From Xanthomonas chitinilytica (GTDB lineage: Bacteria; Pseudomonadota; Gammaproteobacteria; Xanthomonadales; Xanthomonadaceae), in assembly GCF_026107455.2 (NCBI RefSeq), contig NZ_JAPCHY010000002.1:124001-188000 (forward strand): DNA of 64,000 nt. The letters are read 5' to 3'. The notes beneath the pieces were generated by a model, which saw only the letters and a program-made list of their open reading frames with translations, was not told where the DNA came from and ran no database searches. The position numbers and the translations under genes were made by a program. Below, piece by piece: positions 1-8,135 of this stretch (position 1 is the first letter of the stretch; each line of letters starts with the position of its first letter).

Positions 1-1376
1 CGCGCGCCGTCGGCGTCCAGCAGGGCCAGGCAGGCACGGGCGCAGTCGCCGGGGACGAGGCAGGCCAATGCCAACAGTTCGTCGGCCAGGCCGTCCAGCG
101 CTGCCGCCTCCAGCACGACCACCTGCCTGTGCAGCTCGCGCCATGGCCGGCTGGCCAGCAGCTGTCCGGGTTCCAGTGCCGGCAACGGCCCGCCGGCCAG
201 ATCCAGCAGGGCGTCGAACGTGGTCAGGCAGGTGTCGGCGGCGGGCAGGCCGCGCAGTGCCAGCGCCCGCCGCTGCGCGTCGTCGAGCCGCTGGTACAGC
301 GGCGGCAGCGACCAGACCGCCTCCGTCGCCGGCGCGAACAGCAGCTTCTCCAGCCACGCCTGCACCACCGGCAGCGGCGCGCTGCGGGCGACGCAGGCCA
401 GCAGCCCGTGGGCCTCGTCGTCCTTGCGCCAGCGCCAGTGCTCCACCAGTTCCAGCGACGGCACGCCCAGCGCGGTGGCGATCTGTTCCCACGTCGCCTG
501 CGCCAGCAGTTCCTCGCGCTGGCGACGCTGGGCGGCGTTCTTCAACGGCGCGAACCCGGCCTCGGTGCGACGGCGCAGCAACCCGCTCCTGCCCAGTTCG
601 AACCACTGCGGCAGCTCGGCCAGCAACGCGGCCTCGGCCGGAGCGTCGGCGCCCAGCCGCGCGCGCAGTTGCGCCGCGCGCTGGCGCACCTTCTCCGAGC
701 GGTCGTTGTGCAGGGCCTCCAGCGCCGGCAGGTCGTCGGCCTGCAGCCGCTCGGCCAGCACCTCCAGCAGCGCCAGCCGCTGCGGCGCGGGCAGCGCGGC
801 GGCATGGGCGGCGAATGCCTCGCGCCCCTGCGCCGGATCCTGCGCGCGCAGCGCCTGCAGGTGGCGGCGCTGTTCGCCGGGAGTCATCAGCGACCAGTCG
901 TCGTCGGCCGGGACGGTGGCGTCGGGCGTGGCAGCGCGGGCCTGGCGCTCGTACCACGCGCGCCAGGCGTCGTAGCAACCGGGCAGATCGACGTCGGCGG
1001 GAAAGTGGCGGGCCGATACGTCGAAGGGGTGCAGCATGCGCCGGCGCGCGGCCAGCATCCGCATCAGCGCGGCGACCTGTTCGGCGCGCAGGCGCGGCAG
1101 CAGCCGGCGCGACAGCGTGCGTTCGGGCGCCTCCAGCGTCGCCAACGGCAAGGCGGGGAACGCGGCGGCCGGCGACAGGTTCGCGGGCGCCGCCGGCAAC
1201 ATCAGGAACTGCTGGCATTGCCCGCCCATCGCCAGCAGCGCGAGGCGACGGGCATCGTCGGCCTCGGGCAGCGACCAGTCCGCGGGAATGTCCGTCGCCG
1301 GCAGCGGACGGTTGCCGCCGGCGTACCAGCGCGCCTGCAGCCGTGCCAGCTGCGCGGAAAGCGTGGTCTCAGCCAT
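1..1376 (-). CDS. DUF5691 family protein, partial (3' end outside window)
   Basis: The frame is open from an ATG at 1376-1374 to base 1, giving the N-terminal 458 residues of a larger protein. It begins MAETTLSAQLARLQARWYAG and is rich in Leu, Ala, Arg and Trp, with no signal peptide or membrane segment. The composition suggests a helical, repeat-like scaffold. The start overlaps the end of the upstream SWIM zinc-finger gene by 8 bp, so the two are probably translated together. The DUF5691 assignment rests on general resemblance and on this pairing, because DUF5691 proteins usually sit next to SWIM-domain proteins. Such pairs are often followed by a MoxR-type AAA ATPase and a VWA-domain gene, which here would lie left of base 1. 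The molecular function is unknown. Confidence 0.65.
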   Translation of the reverse strand, partial: MAETTLSAQLARLQARWYAGGNRPLPATDIPADWSLPEADDARRLALLAMGGQCQQFLMLPAAPANLSPAAAFPALPLATLEAPERTLSRRLLPRLRAEQVAALMRMLAARRRMLHPFDVSARHFPADVDLPGCYDAWRAWYERQARAATPDATVPADDDWSLMTPGEQRRHLQALRAQDPAQGREAFAAHAAALPAPQRLALLEVLAERLQADDLPALEALHNDRSEKVRQRAAQLRARLGADAPAEAALLAELPQWFELGRSGLLRRRTEAGFAPLKNAAQRRQREELLAQATWEQIATALGVPSLELVEHWRWRKDDEAHGLLACVARSAPLPVVQAWLEKLLFAPATEAVWSLPPLYQRLDDAQRRALALRGLPAADTCLTTFDALLDLAGGPLPALEPGQLLASRPWRELHRQVVVLEAAALDGLADELLALACLVPGDCARACLALLDADGA

Positions 1377-2769
1377 GGAAGTACACCTCGCCCAGTGCGG
1401 TCTCCAGCATCAGCAAGGTGGCCTGCCAGCCGTTCCAGACGGCGACCGCCGACGAGGCGCGCAGGCCGCGCCAAGCGGCCACCTCGTCCAGCGTCGCCAG
1501 CGGCAGCGGTGCGGCACCGCCTTCCGGCAGCCACCAGTCGCCGCCTTCGGCATCGCGCGCGACCTGTCCGCTTCCCAGCACCAGCGGCGTGCGCTGCGCC
1601 CAGGGAACCTGGGCCAGATGATGGCGGTGCGGACGCAGCAGGTCGTCGCCGGGCGCCGGCGTTGCGGCCCCCTCCCCGCTCGCGGCCGCGGCGGTGGCGG
1701 CGGTGTTGAGCGCGCCGCGCAACGGATGGCGGCCGGGATGGAAGCTCACGGTCATGTCCAGCCGCTGGCCGGCCTCGAAGGCGGCGCTGCGGCGGCCGGC
1801 GCTGGCCGGGAAGAAATCCTGCAACAGCGCGAAGCGGCCGCCGTCGTGGCCGTGCCGCAGCCAGGTGGACTGGCCGACCATGCCGTCGCGGCGGGTCTCC
1901 ACCTCGGTGCCGAGCACACGCCAGGGACCGGCGACGTGGCGGGTGCCGGCATCGGCGAGGATGGCCTCGCGCGTGGGCGCCTGCACCACGCCGGCGCGGG
2001 CGTCGGCATCGTCCGGCTCCGCGCGCCAGGCCTGGGCCAGCAGGTGCAGTTGGCCCAGCTCGTGCTGCGCCGCCGGCAGGCGCAGGCGCGCCGGCAGCGC
2101 CAGCAGCCGCGAAGGCATCTCGTCCAGCCGCGAGGCCAGCGTCGGTGCCTTGGCGTCCACCAGCCGCGAGGCGATGCGGCGGCAGCGTGCGGGGGCTTCC
2201 TCGACGAAGACCGCCAGGCCCGACTGCAGCTGGTCCAGCAGCCACTGCTGCAGGTCGTCCAGCCCCTGCGCGATCGCCGCATCGGTCTGCACCTTGCGCT
2301 TGGCCGCGGCGGCGGCGTTGCGCTGGCGCGCGGCGGCATCGTCCACCGCCGCCACTTCGCCCTCGGCTTCGCCGGCGACTTTCGCAAGGCTGGCGCGCGG
2401 CGCGGTGGCGGCCTCGTCCTGCGGCGCATTGCCGCGGCGGCGGCGCCGGCCCTGCCATTCGTCGACCCATTCGGCGGGCGTGCCGGCGACGAAGCGCTCG
2501 GGCGTTTCCACGTACAGCCACATCAGCGCCAGGCTGTGCTTGCACGGGAACTTGCGCGACGGGCAGGTGCATTTGTAGCCGTGGTCGTCGATGTCGACGA
2601 TCACCCGGTAGGGGTTGGCGCCGGAGCCCTGGCACTCGGCCCAGGCGGTCTGGCTGCGTTCGTCGAAGGACAGGCTCAACCACTGCGAAGGCTTGCGCAG
2701 CTTGCCTGCCGCGGCCAATGCTCCCTGGTCAGGCGCCAGCGCCTCGATCACCTGCAATGACAGCGCCAA
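1369..2769 (-). CDS. SWIM zinc-finger domain protein
   Basis: A 466-residue cytoplasmic protein. A canonical SWIM zinc-binding motif lies at residues 67-78 (C67-x-C69-x6-C76-x-H78), embedded in YKCTCPSRKFPCKHSLAL. The region around residues 90-150 is charged and Ala-rich, and the rest has no domain I can name. SWIM domains bind DNA or protein in varied contexts, so the exact role is not known. The start codon is TTG (2769-2767), supported by an AAGGAAG Shine-Dalgarno sequence about 8 nt upstream; the next ATG would lie well inside the conserved region. It is the first gene of a minus-strand unit whose second gene is the DUF5691-like gene (8-bp overlap). Confidence 0.8.
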   Translation of the reverse strand: MALSLQVIEALAPDQGALAAAGKLRKPSQWLSLSFDERSQTAWAECQGSGANPYRVIVDIDDHGYKCTCPSRKFPCKHSLALMWLYVETPERFVAGTPAEWVDEWQGRRRRRGNAPQDEAATAPRASLAKVAGEAEGEVAAVDDAAARQRNAAAAAKRKVQTDAAIAQGLDDLQQWLLDQLQSGLAVFVEEAPARCRRIASRLVDAKAPTLASRLDEMPSRLLALPARLRLPAAQHELGQLHLLAQAWRAEPDDADARAGVVQAPTREAILADAGTRHVAGPWRVLGTEVETRRDGMVGQSTWLRHGHDGGRFALLQDFFPASAGRRSAAFEAGQRLDMTVSFHPGRHPLRGALNTAATAAAASGEGAATPAPGDDLLRPHRHHLAQVPWAQRTPLVLGSGQVARDAEGGDWWLPEGGAAPLPLATLDEVAAWRGLRASSAVAVWNGWQATLLMLETALGEVYFHG

Positions 2770-2936
2770 CGTCCGCTTCCTTTCGACCCGATCCAGAGTG
2801 TGGCTGATTCTAGGTGCTTCGCTTGGCCGGTGGAAAGCGACCCGGAGCCAACCGGATCACCCGCAGGAGCGAGCGTGCCCATTGACCTCATGCCTGACGG
2901 TGCGCACCGTTGCGGAGGGATTTGCATGCACGCCCC

Positions 2937-2960
2937 GTCGCGACTGACGCCGCTCCTACA
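2937..2960. repeat. single arm of the dispersed AGGAGCGACG repeat
   Basis: One copy of the arm found elsewhere in the window as inverted pairs (9855-9910, 34693-35190, 43851-43907, 50273-50457). Here only one arm is recognisable, between the SWIM gene and the end of the DUF3228 gene. No other feature is visible in the 200-bp gap 2770-2969. Confidence 0.6.
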
Positions 2961-2969
2961 AGAGCCTTG

Positions 2970-3533
2970 TCAGCCGCCCGGGCGCCAGTTGGCGTTGTTC
3001 TCCCAGAATTCCACCGCGCGGCGGTAGGCATCGCGGTCCAGCGGAACGCCGGAACCGCCCTCCTCCACGCCCAGCGCGTTGCGCATCATCGTGATCGGCG
3101 CCATCGGGATTTCCTCCGGCTGCATCGTGTACAGGCAGCCGACCACGCCCCAGTCGGCGTCGATGGGCGAGCCTTCCTTCGCCAGCTGCTCGCGGCTGTA
3201 GAGGATGACCACCAGGTAGTCGGCCACCGGCGGCTCCACGCCCTCGAACCAGCGCACCAGCACCGGCAGCTCCTGCCGCGTGCGCGCCTCGTAGGCCGAG
3301 CGCAGCAGGTGGCGGTTGTCGCCGGTGATCGGCACGGTCAGGCAGCGGGTCGAGGTCCAGTTGCGGTGCACGTGCAGCTTGCAGAACGGCGCGTAGCCGT
3401 CCAGCACCTTCAGCGGCGGGTGCTCGTTGAGATGCCGCTCGAACTGTTCCGGCGTGCAGTCGCGGATGGTGTTGCCGCGCGGCTCGCGCGGGAACAGGCG
3501 GGTACGGGCGAACGGGGTCAGGAAGATGGACAT
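2970..3533 (-). CDS. DUF3228 family protein
   Basis: A 187-residue protein starting MSIFLTPFARTRLFPREPRG. The sequence closely matches what I know of the DUF3228 family along its whole length, including the blocks HPPLKVLDGYAPFCKLHVHR, VGCLYTMQPEE and the C-terminal FWENNANW. The family has no established function. The ATG at 3533 is preferred over an in-frame upstream start at 3629 because the family begins at this point and the extra N-terminus is unlike it. It is divergent from the alpha-amylase gene, with about 200 bp between the starts that must hold both promoters. No signal peptide or membrane segment is present. Confidence 0.85.
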   Translation of the reverse strand: MSIFLTPFARTRLFPREPRGNTIRDCTPEQFERHLNEHPPLKVLDGYAPFCKLHVHRNWTSTRCLTVPITGDNRHLLRSAYEARTRQELPVLVRWFEGVEPPVADYLVVILYSREQLAKEGSPIDADWGVVGCLYTMQPEEIPMAPITMMRNALGVEEGGSGVPLDRDAYRRAVEFWENNANWRPGG

Positions 3534-3729
3534 GCGGCGGAGCGGAGGGAAGACCGGCGCAAGGGTAGCGTTTCCCGCGCCCGTCGCCACCCGTCGCACC
3601 GAATACGTATGCAGCGGCCCATGCTGCACCGCGATGCGTGCTTAGCATCTGCGCTCGCCGCATCCGTGCGATCCGCTTTCCCGTACGGGTCCGAAGGATG
3701 CCGGCATTCCCCGACAAGGAGGCCCCGCG

Positions 3730-5139
3730 ATGCGCGACCATCCCGCAGTCCCCGGCACCCGCCGCCCGTTCCTCGCCGTCCTGCTGCTCGTGCTGTGCAT
3801 GCCCGCCGCACGCGCGGACGTCATTCTCCATGCCTTCAACTGGCCCTATGCCACGGTCGAGGCGCACGCCGCGCAGATCGCCGCGGCGGGCTACCGCAAG
3901 GTACTGGTCGCGCCGGCCTACCGCTCGCAGGGCAGCGAATGGTGGGCGCGCTACCAGCCGCAGGACCTGCGGGTGATCGACAGCCCGCTCGGCGACACCC
4001 ATGCCTTCGCCGGCATGGTGGAAGCGCTGGCCGACCACGGCGTGGAGACCTACGCCGACATCGTGCTCAACCACATGGCCAACGAGGCGGCGATGCGCCC
4101 GGGGCTGGACTATCCCGGCCCGGCCGTACTGTCGCACTACGCCGCCGACCCGGCCCGCCATGCCGGCCTGCGCCTGTTCGGCGAGCTGTCGTCCAACCTG
4201 TTCGGCGCCTTCGACTTCGGCCCGGCGCAGTGCATCGACGACTACGACGACGCGTACCAGGTGCGCCATCACCGCATCTGCGGCGGCGACGGCGATACCG
4301 GCCTGCCGGACCTGGTCGGCAACGACTGGGTGGTGGCGCAGCAGCGCGCCTACCTGCTCGCGCTCAAGCACCTGGGCGTCGCCGGATTCCGGGTGGACGC
4401 GGCCAAGCACATGACCTTCGAGCACCTCGACCGCGTGCTGGATGCCGGCATCCGCGCCGACATGCACGTCTTCGGCGAGGTCATCACCAACGGCGGCGCC
4501 GGCAGCGGCGACTACGACCGCTTCCTCGCCCCCTACCTGGCGGCGACCGACCATGCGGCCTACGACTTCCCGCTGTTCAACGCGCTGCGCAACGCCCTGT
4601 CGCCTTCCGGCAGCCTGGACGCGCTGGTCGATCCGGGCGCCTACGGTCAGGCGTTGCCCGGCGCGCGCGCGGTGACCTTCGCCGTCACCCACGACATTCC
4701 CAACAACGCCGGCTTCCGCTACGCCATCCTCGACCCGGTGGACGAGACCCTGGCCTACGCCTACCTGCTCGGGCGCGACGGCGGCGTGCCGATGGTCTAT
4801 TCGGACAACGACGAAAGCGGCGACGGGCGCTGGATCGACGCCTGGCGGCGCGACGACCTCAAGCGCATGATCGGCTTCCACAACGCGATGCAGGGCCAGG
4901 ACATGCAGGTGCTCTCGCACGACGCCTGCCACCTGCTGTTCCGCCGCGGCGACCGCGGCATCGTCGGCATCAACAAGTGCGGCGGCGCCATCGAGACCAC
5001 GGTGGCGATGCACGGCAGCGTGCTGTGGTGGCACGCGGACTACACCGACGCGCTCGGCTCCGGCAGCGTGGTCAACATCGACAGCGGCAGCCACACCTTC
5101 CGGCTGCCGCCAAGGCAGGCGAGGATGTGGCAGCGCTGA
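3730..5139 (+). CDS. secreted alpha-amylase, glycoside hydrolase family 13
   Basis: A 469-residue enzyme expected to cleave internal alpha-1,4-glucosidic bonds of starch or maltodextrins. The N-terminus has a signal peptide with a hydrophobic core at residues 13-24 and a likely cleavage after ARA (residue 29). The four GH13 motifs are intact: DIVLNH at 110-115, GFRVDAAKH at 219-227 with nucleophile D223, FGEVI at 248-252 with acid/base E250, and AVTHD at 318-322 with transition-state stabiliser D322. The C-terminal part fits the small beta domain C; no starch-binding module is present. The ATG is supported by AAGGAGG seven nt upstream. It is a single-gene unit that meets the LytTR regulator gene end to end. 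Confidence 0.93.
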   Translation: MRDHPAVPGTRRPFLAVLLLVLCMPAARADVILHAFNWPYATVEAHAAQIAAAGYRKVLVAPAYRSQGSEWWARYQPQDLRVIDSPLGDTHAFAGMVEALADHGVETYADIVLNHMANEAAMRPGLDYPGPAVLSHYAADPARHAGLRLFGELSSNLFGAFDFGPAQCIDDYDDAYQVRHHRICGGDGDTGLPDLVGNDWVVAQQRAYLLALKHLGVAGFRVDAAKHMTFEHLDRVLDAGIRADMHVFGEVITNGGAGSGDYDRFLAPYLAATDHAAYDFPLFNALRNALSPSGSLDALVDPGAYGQALPGARAVTFAVTHDIPNNAGFRYAILDPVDETLAYAYLLGRDGGVPMVYSDNDESGDGRWIDAWRRDDLKRMIGFHNAMQGQDMQVLSHDACHLLFRRGDRGIVGINKCGGAIETTVAMHGSVLWWHADYTDALGSGSVVNIDSGSHTFRLPPRQARMWQR

Positions 5140-5145
5140 CTGCCC

Positions 5146-5166
5146 GCCCCGCACCGGGCGCGGGGC
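5146..5166. terminator. possible bidirectional terminator hairpin
   Basis: A GCCCCGC / GCGGGGC stem with a 7-nt loop fills the 31-bp gap between the convergent amylase and LytTR regulator genes. There is no T-run on either side, so termination is only a guess from position. Confidence 0.35.
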
Positions 5167-5170
5167 CGGC

Positions 5171-5911
5171 CTACAGCGCCAGCCGTTCGCGCAGTTCCCG
5201 TGCCTGCCGCCGCGACACTTCCACCTCGCTGCCGTCCCGCAGCCGCAGCAGGTAGCCGTCGGCGATCGACGGTTCCACCGCGCGCACCATGCGCAGGTTC
5301 ACCAGCGTGTTGCGGTTGGCGCGGAAGAACAGCGCCGGGTCCAGCCGCGCCTCCAGCGCGCTGAGGCTGCGCGACAGCAGCGCGTTCTGCTCGCGGAACC
5401 ACAGCCGCGCGTAGTTGCCGTCGACCACGATGCGGCTGATCTCGCCCAGCGCCACGAACCAGCAGCGTTCGCCGTCGCGCAGGAACACCTGGTCCTCGGC
5501 GCCCAGCACGCTGCGGGGCGCCGCCCCGGGTTCGGCGGTGGCGCCGGTAGCGATCCCCGCACGCGCCTTGTCCAGCGCCGCGCGCAGGCGTTCGGCCACC
5601 ACCGGCTTGAGCAGGTAGTCCAGCGCGTTGGCCTCGAATGCGCGCACCGCGTACTGGTCGTAGGCGGTGGTGAAGACCACCGCCGGCACCGTCTCCAGCC
5701 CGTCGAGCACGTCGAATCCGCTGCCGGAGGGCATCTGCACGTCCAGCAGCACCACGTCCGGATGCAGCCGCGCCAGCGCCTGCCGCGCGGCCGGCACGTC
5801 GTCCGCCTCGCCCACGCACTCCACGCCCGGCAGCTCGGCCAGCAGGGTGCGCAGCTCGCTGCGCGCCAGCCGCGCGTCGTCGACGATCAGCACCCGCAGC
5901 ACGCCATTCAT
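5171..5911 (-). CDS. LytTR-type response regulator
   Basis: A 246-residue two-component regulator. Residues 1-120 form a receiver domain with the acidic pair D11-D12, phospho-acceptor D57 in VLLDVQMP, the conserved Thr in FTTAYD and the Lys in LLKPV. Residues about 145-246 are a LytTR DNA-binding domain (VDGNYARLWF, LFFRANRNTLVNL). The start ATG overlaps the stop of the sensor kinase gene as ATGA, so the pair is translationally coupled. The architecture is that of the LytR/AlgR family, which often controls cell-surface, exopolysaccharide or secreted-enzyme genes; the targets here cannot be read from the sequence. The convergent amylase gene is not obviously a target. Confidence 0.92.
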   Translation of the reverse strand: MNGVLRVLIVDDARLARSELRTLLAELPGVECVGEADDVPAARQALARLHPDVVLLDVQMPSGSGFDVLDGLETVPAVVFTTAYDQYAVRAFEANALDYLLKPVVAERLRAALDKARAGIATGATAEPGAAPRSVLGAEDQVFLRDGERCWFVALGEISRIVVDGNYARLWFREQNALLSRSLSALEARLDPALFFRANRNTLVNLRMVRAVEPSIADGYLLRLRDGSEVEVSRRQARELRERLAL

Positions 5912-6975
5912 TGCGGGATCTCCAGCCGGGCGCGCATGCCCTCGTCCACCCGTTCCAGCGCAAAACGCCCGCGCGGGATACCGGCGCCGTTGGTGCCGGC
6001 CAGCTGGCTGCGCAGGTAGGCCAGTCCGACGCCGTGCCCGGGCGCGCTGGCGACCGGGTCGGCGGGATTGCCGACCTCCACTTCGAGCACGTCGCCCACC
6101 CGGGCGATGCGGATGCCCAGTTCGCCGCCGCCGGGCGTGACCGCGATGCCATGCTTGATCGCGTTCTCCACCAGCAGCTGCAGCGCCATCGCCGGCAATT
6201 GCGCCTCCAGCGCCTCGGGATCGACCTGCCGCCGTATCCGCAACCGCTCCTCGTAGTGCACCGCTTCGATCGCGAGGTAATCGTCGACCACCCGCAGTTC
6301 CTCGGCCACGCTCACCCACTCGCCGCGGTTGTGCTCCAGCGCATGCCGCAGGGTGTTCGACAGCCGCGTCACCATCTCGCGGGCACGCGCCGGATCCTCG
6401 TTGATCAGCGCGCGCAGGTTGTTCAATGCGTTGAACACGAAATGCGGATTGAGCCGCGCGCGCAATGCCTCGTGTTCCAGCGCCAGCCGTTGCGACTCGG
6501 CGCGCAGCCGCGCCAGTTCGCTGTCGCGGGCACGGCGCAGGGCGCGCCATCCCACCCATGCCGCGACCCACAGGGTGAGCACGATGGCGGTGTTGAACCA
6601 GTAGCCCAGTGCGGCGGCCGGGCGGTAGTCGGCGCGGTTGCCCGGCAGTTCCACCCAGCCCAGTTGCAATGCCGGCACCAGCACCAGCGCGATCATCGCC
6701 TGGATGGCGGTGGCGCCGATCGCGATGCCCGCCGCCAACCGCAACGCCAGCGCCAGGCCGTCGCGCTGCAGCCAGCCGCGCCGCAGCGCGACGGCCCGGA
6801 TCAGGCCGCTGGCCAGGTACAACCCCGCGCCCAGCGCCACGGTGATCAGCACCATGCCGGAATACCAGCCGGCAAAGGTGCCGCCCAGGAACAGGTTGAG
6901 GGCGACGTACGGCAGCCACGCCAGCGTGTTGAACCACCAGAACCTGTCGCTTGCCACGTCGCCCCCTTGCTGCAT
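5908..6975 (-). CDS. LytS/AlgZ-type membrane sensor histidine kinase
   Basis: A 355-residue kinase. About four membrane segments fill residues 15-145, with no large periplasmic loop, followed by a coiled-coil stretch (about 148-172). The His-kinase domain of the LytS/YehU type carries the phospho-acceptor H178 in LNPHFVFNALNNL. A GHKL ATPase domain follows, with the N-box LLVENAIKHG and a glycine-rich GHGVGLAYL. It should autophosphorylate and pass phosphate to D57 of the LytTR regulator encoded immediately downstream (4-bp overlap). The alpha/beta hydrolase gene ends 16 bp upstream, so all three may be co-transcribed. The stimulus is unknown. Confidence 0.92.
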   Translation of the reverse strand: MQQGGDVASDRFWWFNTLAWLPYVALNLFLGGTFAGWYSGMVLITVALGAGLYLASGLIRAVALRRGWLQRDGLALALRLAAGIAIGATAIQAMIALVLVPALQLGWVELPGNRADYRPAAALGYWFNTAIVLTLWVAAWVGWRALRRARDSELARLRAESQRLALEHEALRARLNPHFVFNALNNLRALINEDPARAREMVTRLSNTLRHALEHNRGEWVSVAEELRVVDDYLAIEAVHYEERLRIRRQVDPEALEAQLPAMALQLLVENAIKHGIAVTPGGGELGIRIARVGDVLEVEVGNPADPVASAPGHGVGLAYLRSQLAGTNGAGIPRGRFALERVDEGMRARLEIPQ

Positions 6976-6991
6976 CTGGCTGCCGGCCGGC

Positions 6992-7927
6992 TCAGCCGTC
7001 GCTGTTGTCCGTGGCCGGCAGGTCGAGGAAACCGCGCAGCTGCGCCTGCAGCCACTGCGGGTCGTCCCACATCAGGAAATGGTAGCCGGCTTCGCTCATC
7101 TCGATGCGCACGCCGTCGAGCCCGGCGTACTGGCTGGCGAAGATGCCGCGGGTGGACTCCATCGTCGCCCCGAACGGCCGGTAGGCGGCCCAGGCACCGA
7201 GCACCAGCGTCGGCGACTTCACCGCCGCGAGTTCGCCGCGCAGGTCGGTGACCATCATGTCGTACATGGCGTTGGCGGTGGCGGCACGGTCGCTGGCGAC
7301 GCCCCAGTCCATGAGCGTCTCGATCCGTGCCGGATCGTGCGCCATCCCGCGCACCGCGGCATGGGTCTGCGTGCGATAGCTTTCCTCGTCGCGTGCCAGC
7401 ATGCCGGCGCGCATCTGCTCGGCCATCGGCTGCAGCGTTTGCGGCGTGGCGGACGGGTCCTGCACCGCGCCGAAGTAGGGCAGCGAATCCACGATCACCA
7501 GCCGGCCCACCGCCTGCGGCCGCGCGATCGCCATCTGCAGCGCGAGCACGCCGCCCAGGCTGTGGCCGACGACGGCGGGCCGTTCGAGCTTGTTCGCGGC
7601 GATGTAGTCCAGCAGCCGGTCGCGCATCGGCACAAGGAAGGCGTCGCCCGCGACCGCCGGCACCCCGGCGAAGCCCGGCAGGTTCACCAGGTGGCACTGC
7701 ACCTGTGGCTGCAGCGCCTGGCAGGTCTCGCGCCAGGCATCGGCGCCGCTGTTGAGTCCGGGAATCATCAGCAGCGGCTGGCCGGTGCCGACCACCTCCA
7801 CCTGCATGCCCTGGAAATCGACGGACGGGGCCGCCCGCGACGATGCCGGGGCGATCACGGCCGCGACCAGCAGCGCCAGCATCACGGCGGGGGAGAGTTT
7901 CTTCGGGCACTGGATGATGCGCTTCAT
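6992..7927 (-). CDS. secreted or periplasmic alpha/beta-hydrolase
   Basis: A 311-residue protein with a signal peptide (hydrophobic residues 13-27, cleavage near SSRA-AP). The mature part has an alpha/beta-hydrolase fold: the oxyanion region MIPGLNSGADAW, the nucleophile elbow GHSLGG with S123, and a C-terminal His in EAGYHFLMWDDP that completes the triad. The substrate cannot be assigned; it resembles general esterase or lipase-like enzymes. The ATG at 7927 is chosen over a longer in-frame start at 8083 because it is preceded by CAGGAG at good spacing and begins a proper signal peptide. It lies 16 bp upstream of the sensor kinase gene and is divergent from metF. Confidence 0.8.
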   Translation of the reverse strand: MKRIIQCPKKLSPAVMLALLVAAVIAPASSRAAPSVDFQGMQVEVVGTGQPLLMIPGLNSGADAWRETCQALQPQVQCHLVNLPGFAGVPAVAGDAFLVPMRDRLLDYIAANKLERPAVVGHSLGGVLALQMAIARPQAVGRLVIVDSLPYFGAVQDPSATPQTLQPMAEQMRAGMLARDEESYRTQTHAAVRGMAHDPARIETLMDWGVASDRAATANAMYDMMVTDLRGELAAVKSPTLVLGAWAAYRPFGATMESTRGIFASQYAGLDGVRIEMSEAGYHFLMWDDPQWLQAQLRGFLDLPATDNSDG

Positions 7928-8062
7928 TTTCCGGCTCCTGGCGGATGGGTGATGGCCAAAGCTTGCCCGCGGCCATGCCGGAGCGGCGCAGAACATGACG
8001 GACGGACGCCACGGCCCGCGAACGGCGGCGACGGTGGCTGGACGGCGGAGCCCGGCTGCGCC

Positions 8063-8102
8063 CATCAAATGTTGCACATCCATCTTGATGAAGAGATATT
8101 AT
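8063..8102 (+). promoter_or_regulatory. metF promoter with candidate operator
   Basis: An AT-rich island in a GC-rich background. A -10-like TATTAT sits at 8097-8102 and a weaker TTGCAC at 8072-8077 (19-nt spacer). CATCTTGATG at 8081-8090 is a palindrome, and CATCAA at 8063-8068 forms an inverted pair with TTGATG at 8085-8090. Placement inside the promoter suggests a repressor site. A methionine-cycle regulator such as an ArsR-family SahR is plausible, but this is inference. Confidence 0.45.
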
Positions 8103-8135
8103 TGACCCGCTCATCCCGTCCCGCCGGCACCGCCC

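Noticed and set aside
68..1709. Overlapping plus-strand frames at the left edge
   Set aside because: They are antisense to the DUF5691 and SWIM genes and are Arg/Ala/Gln-rich shadows.
5171..6937. A single 588-codon frame that looks like a kinase-regulator fusion
   Set aside because: Only its last 246 codons are protein-like. The kinase is in another frame and joins by an ATGA overlap, so these are two genes.
8041..8135. SAH riboswitch upstream of metF
   Set aside because: I could not find the paired elements of an SAH riboswitch in the 95 bases before metF. A protein operator fits better.
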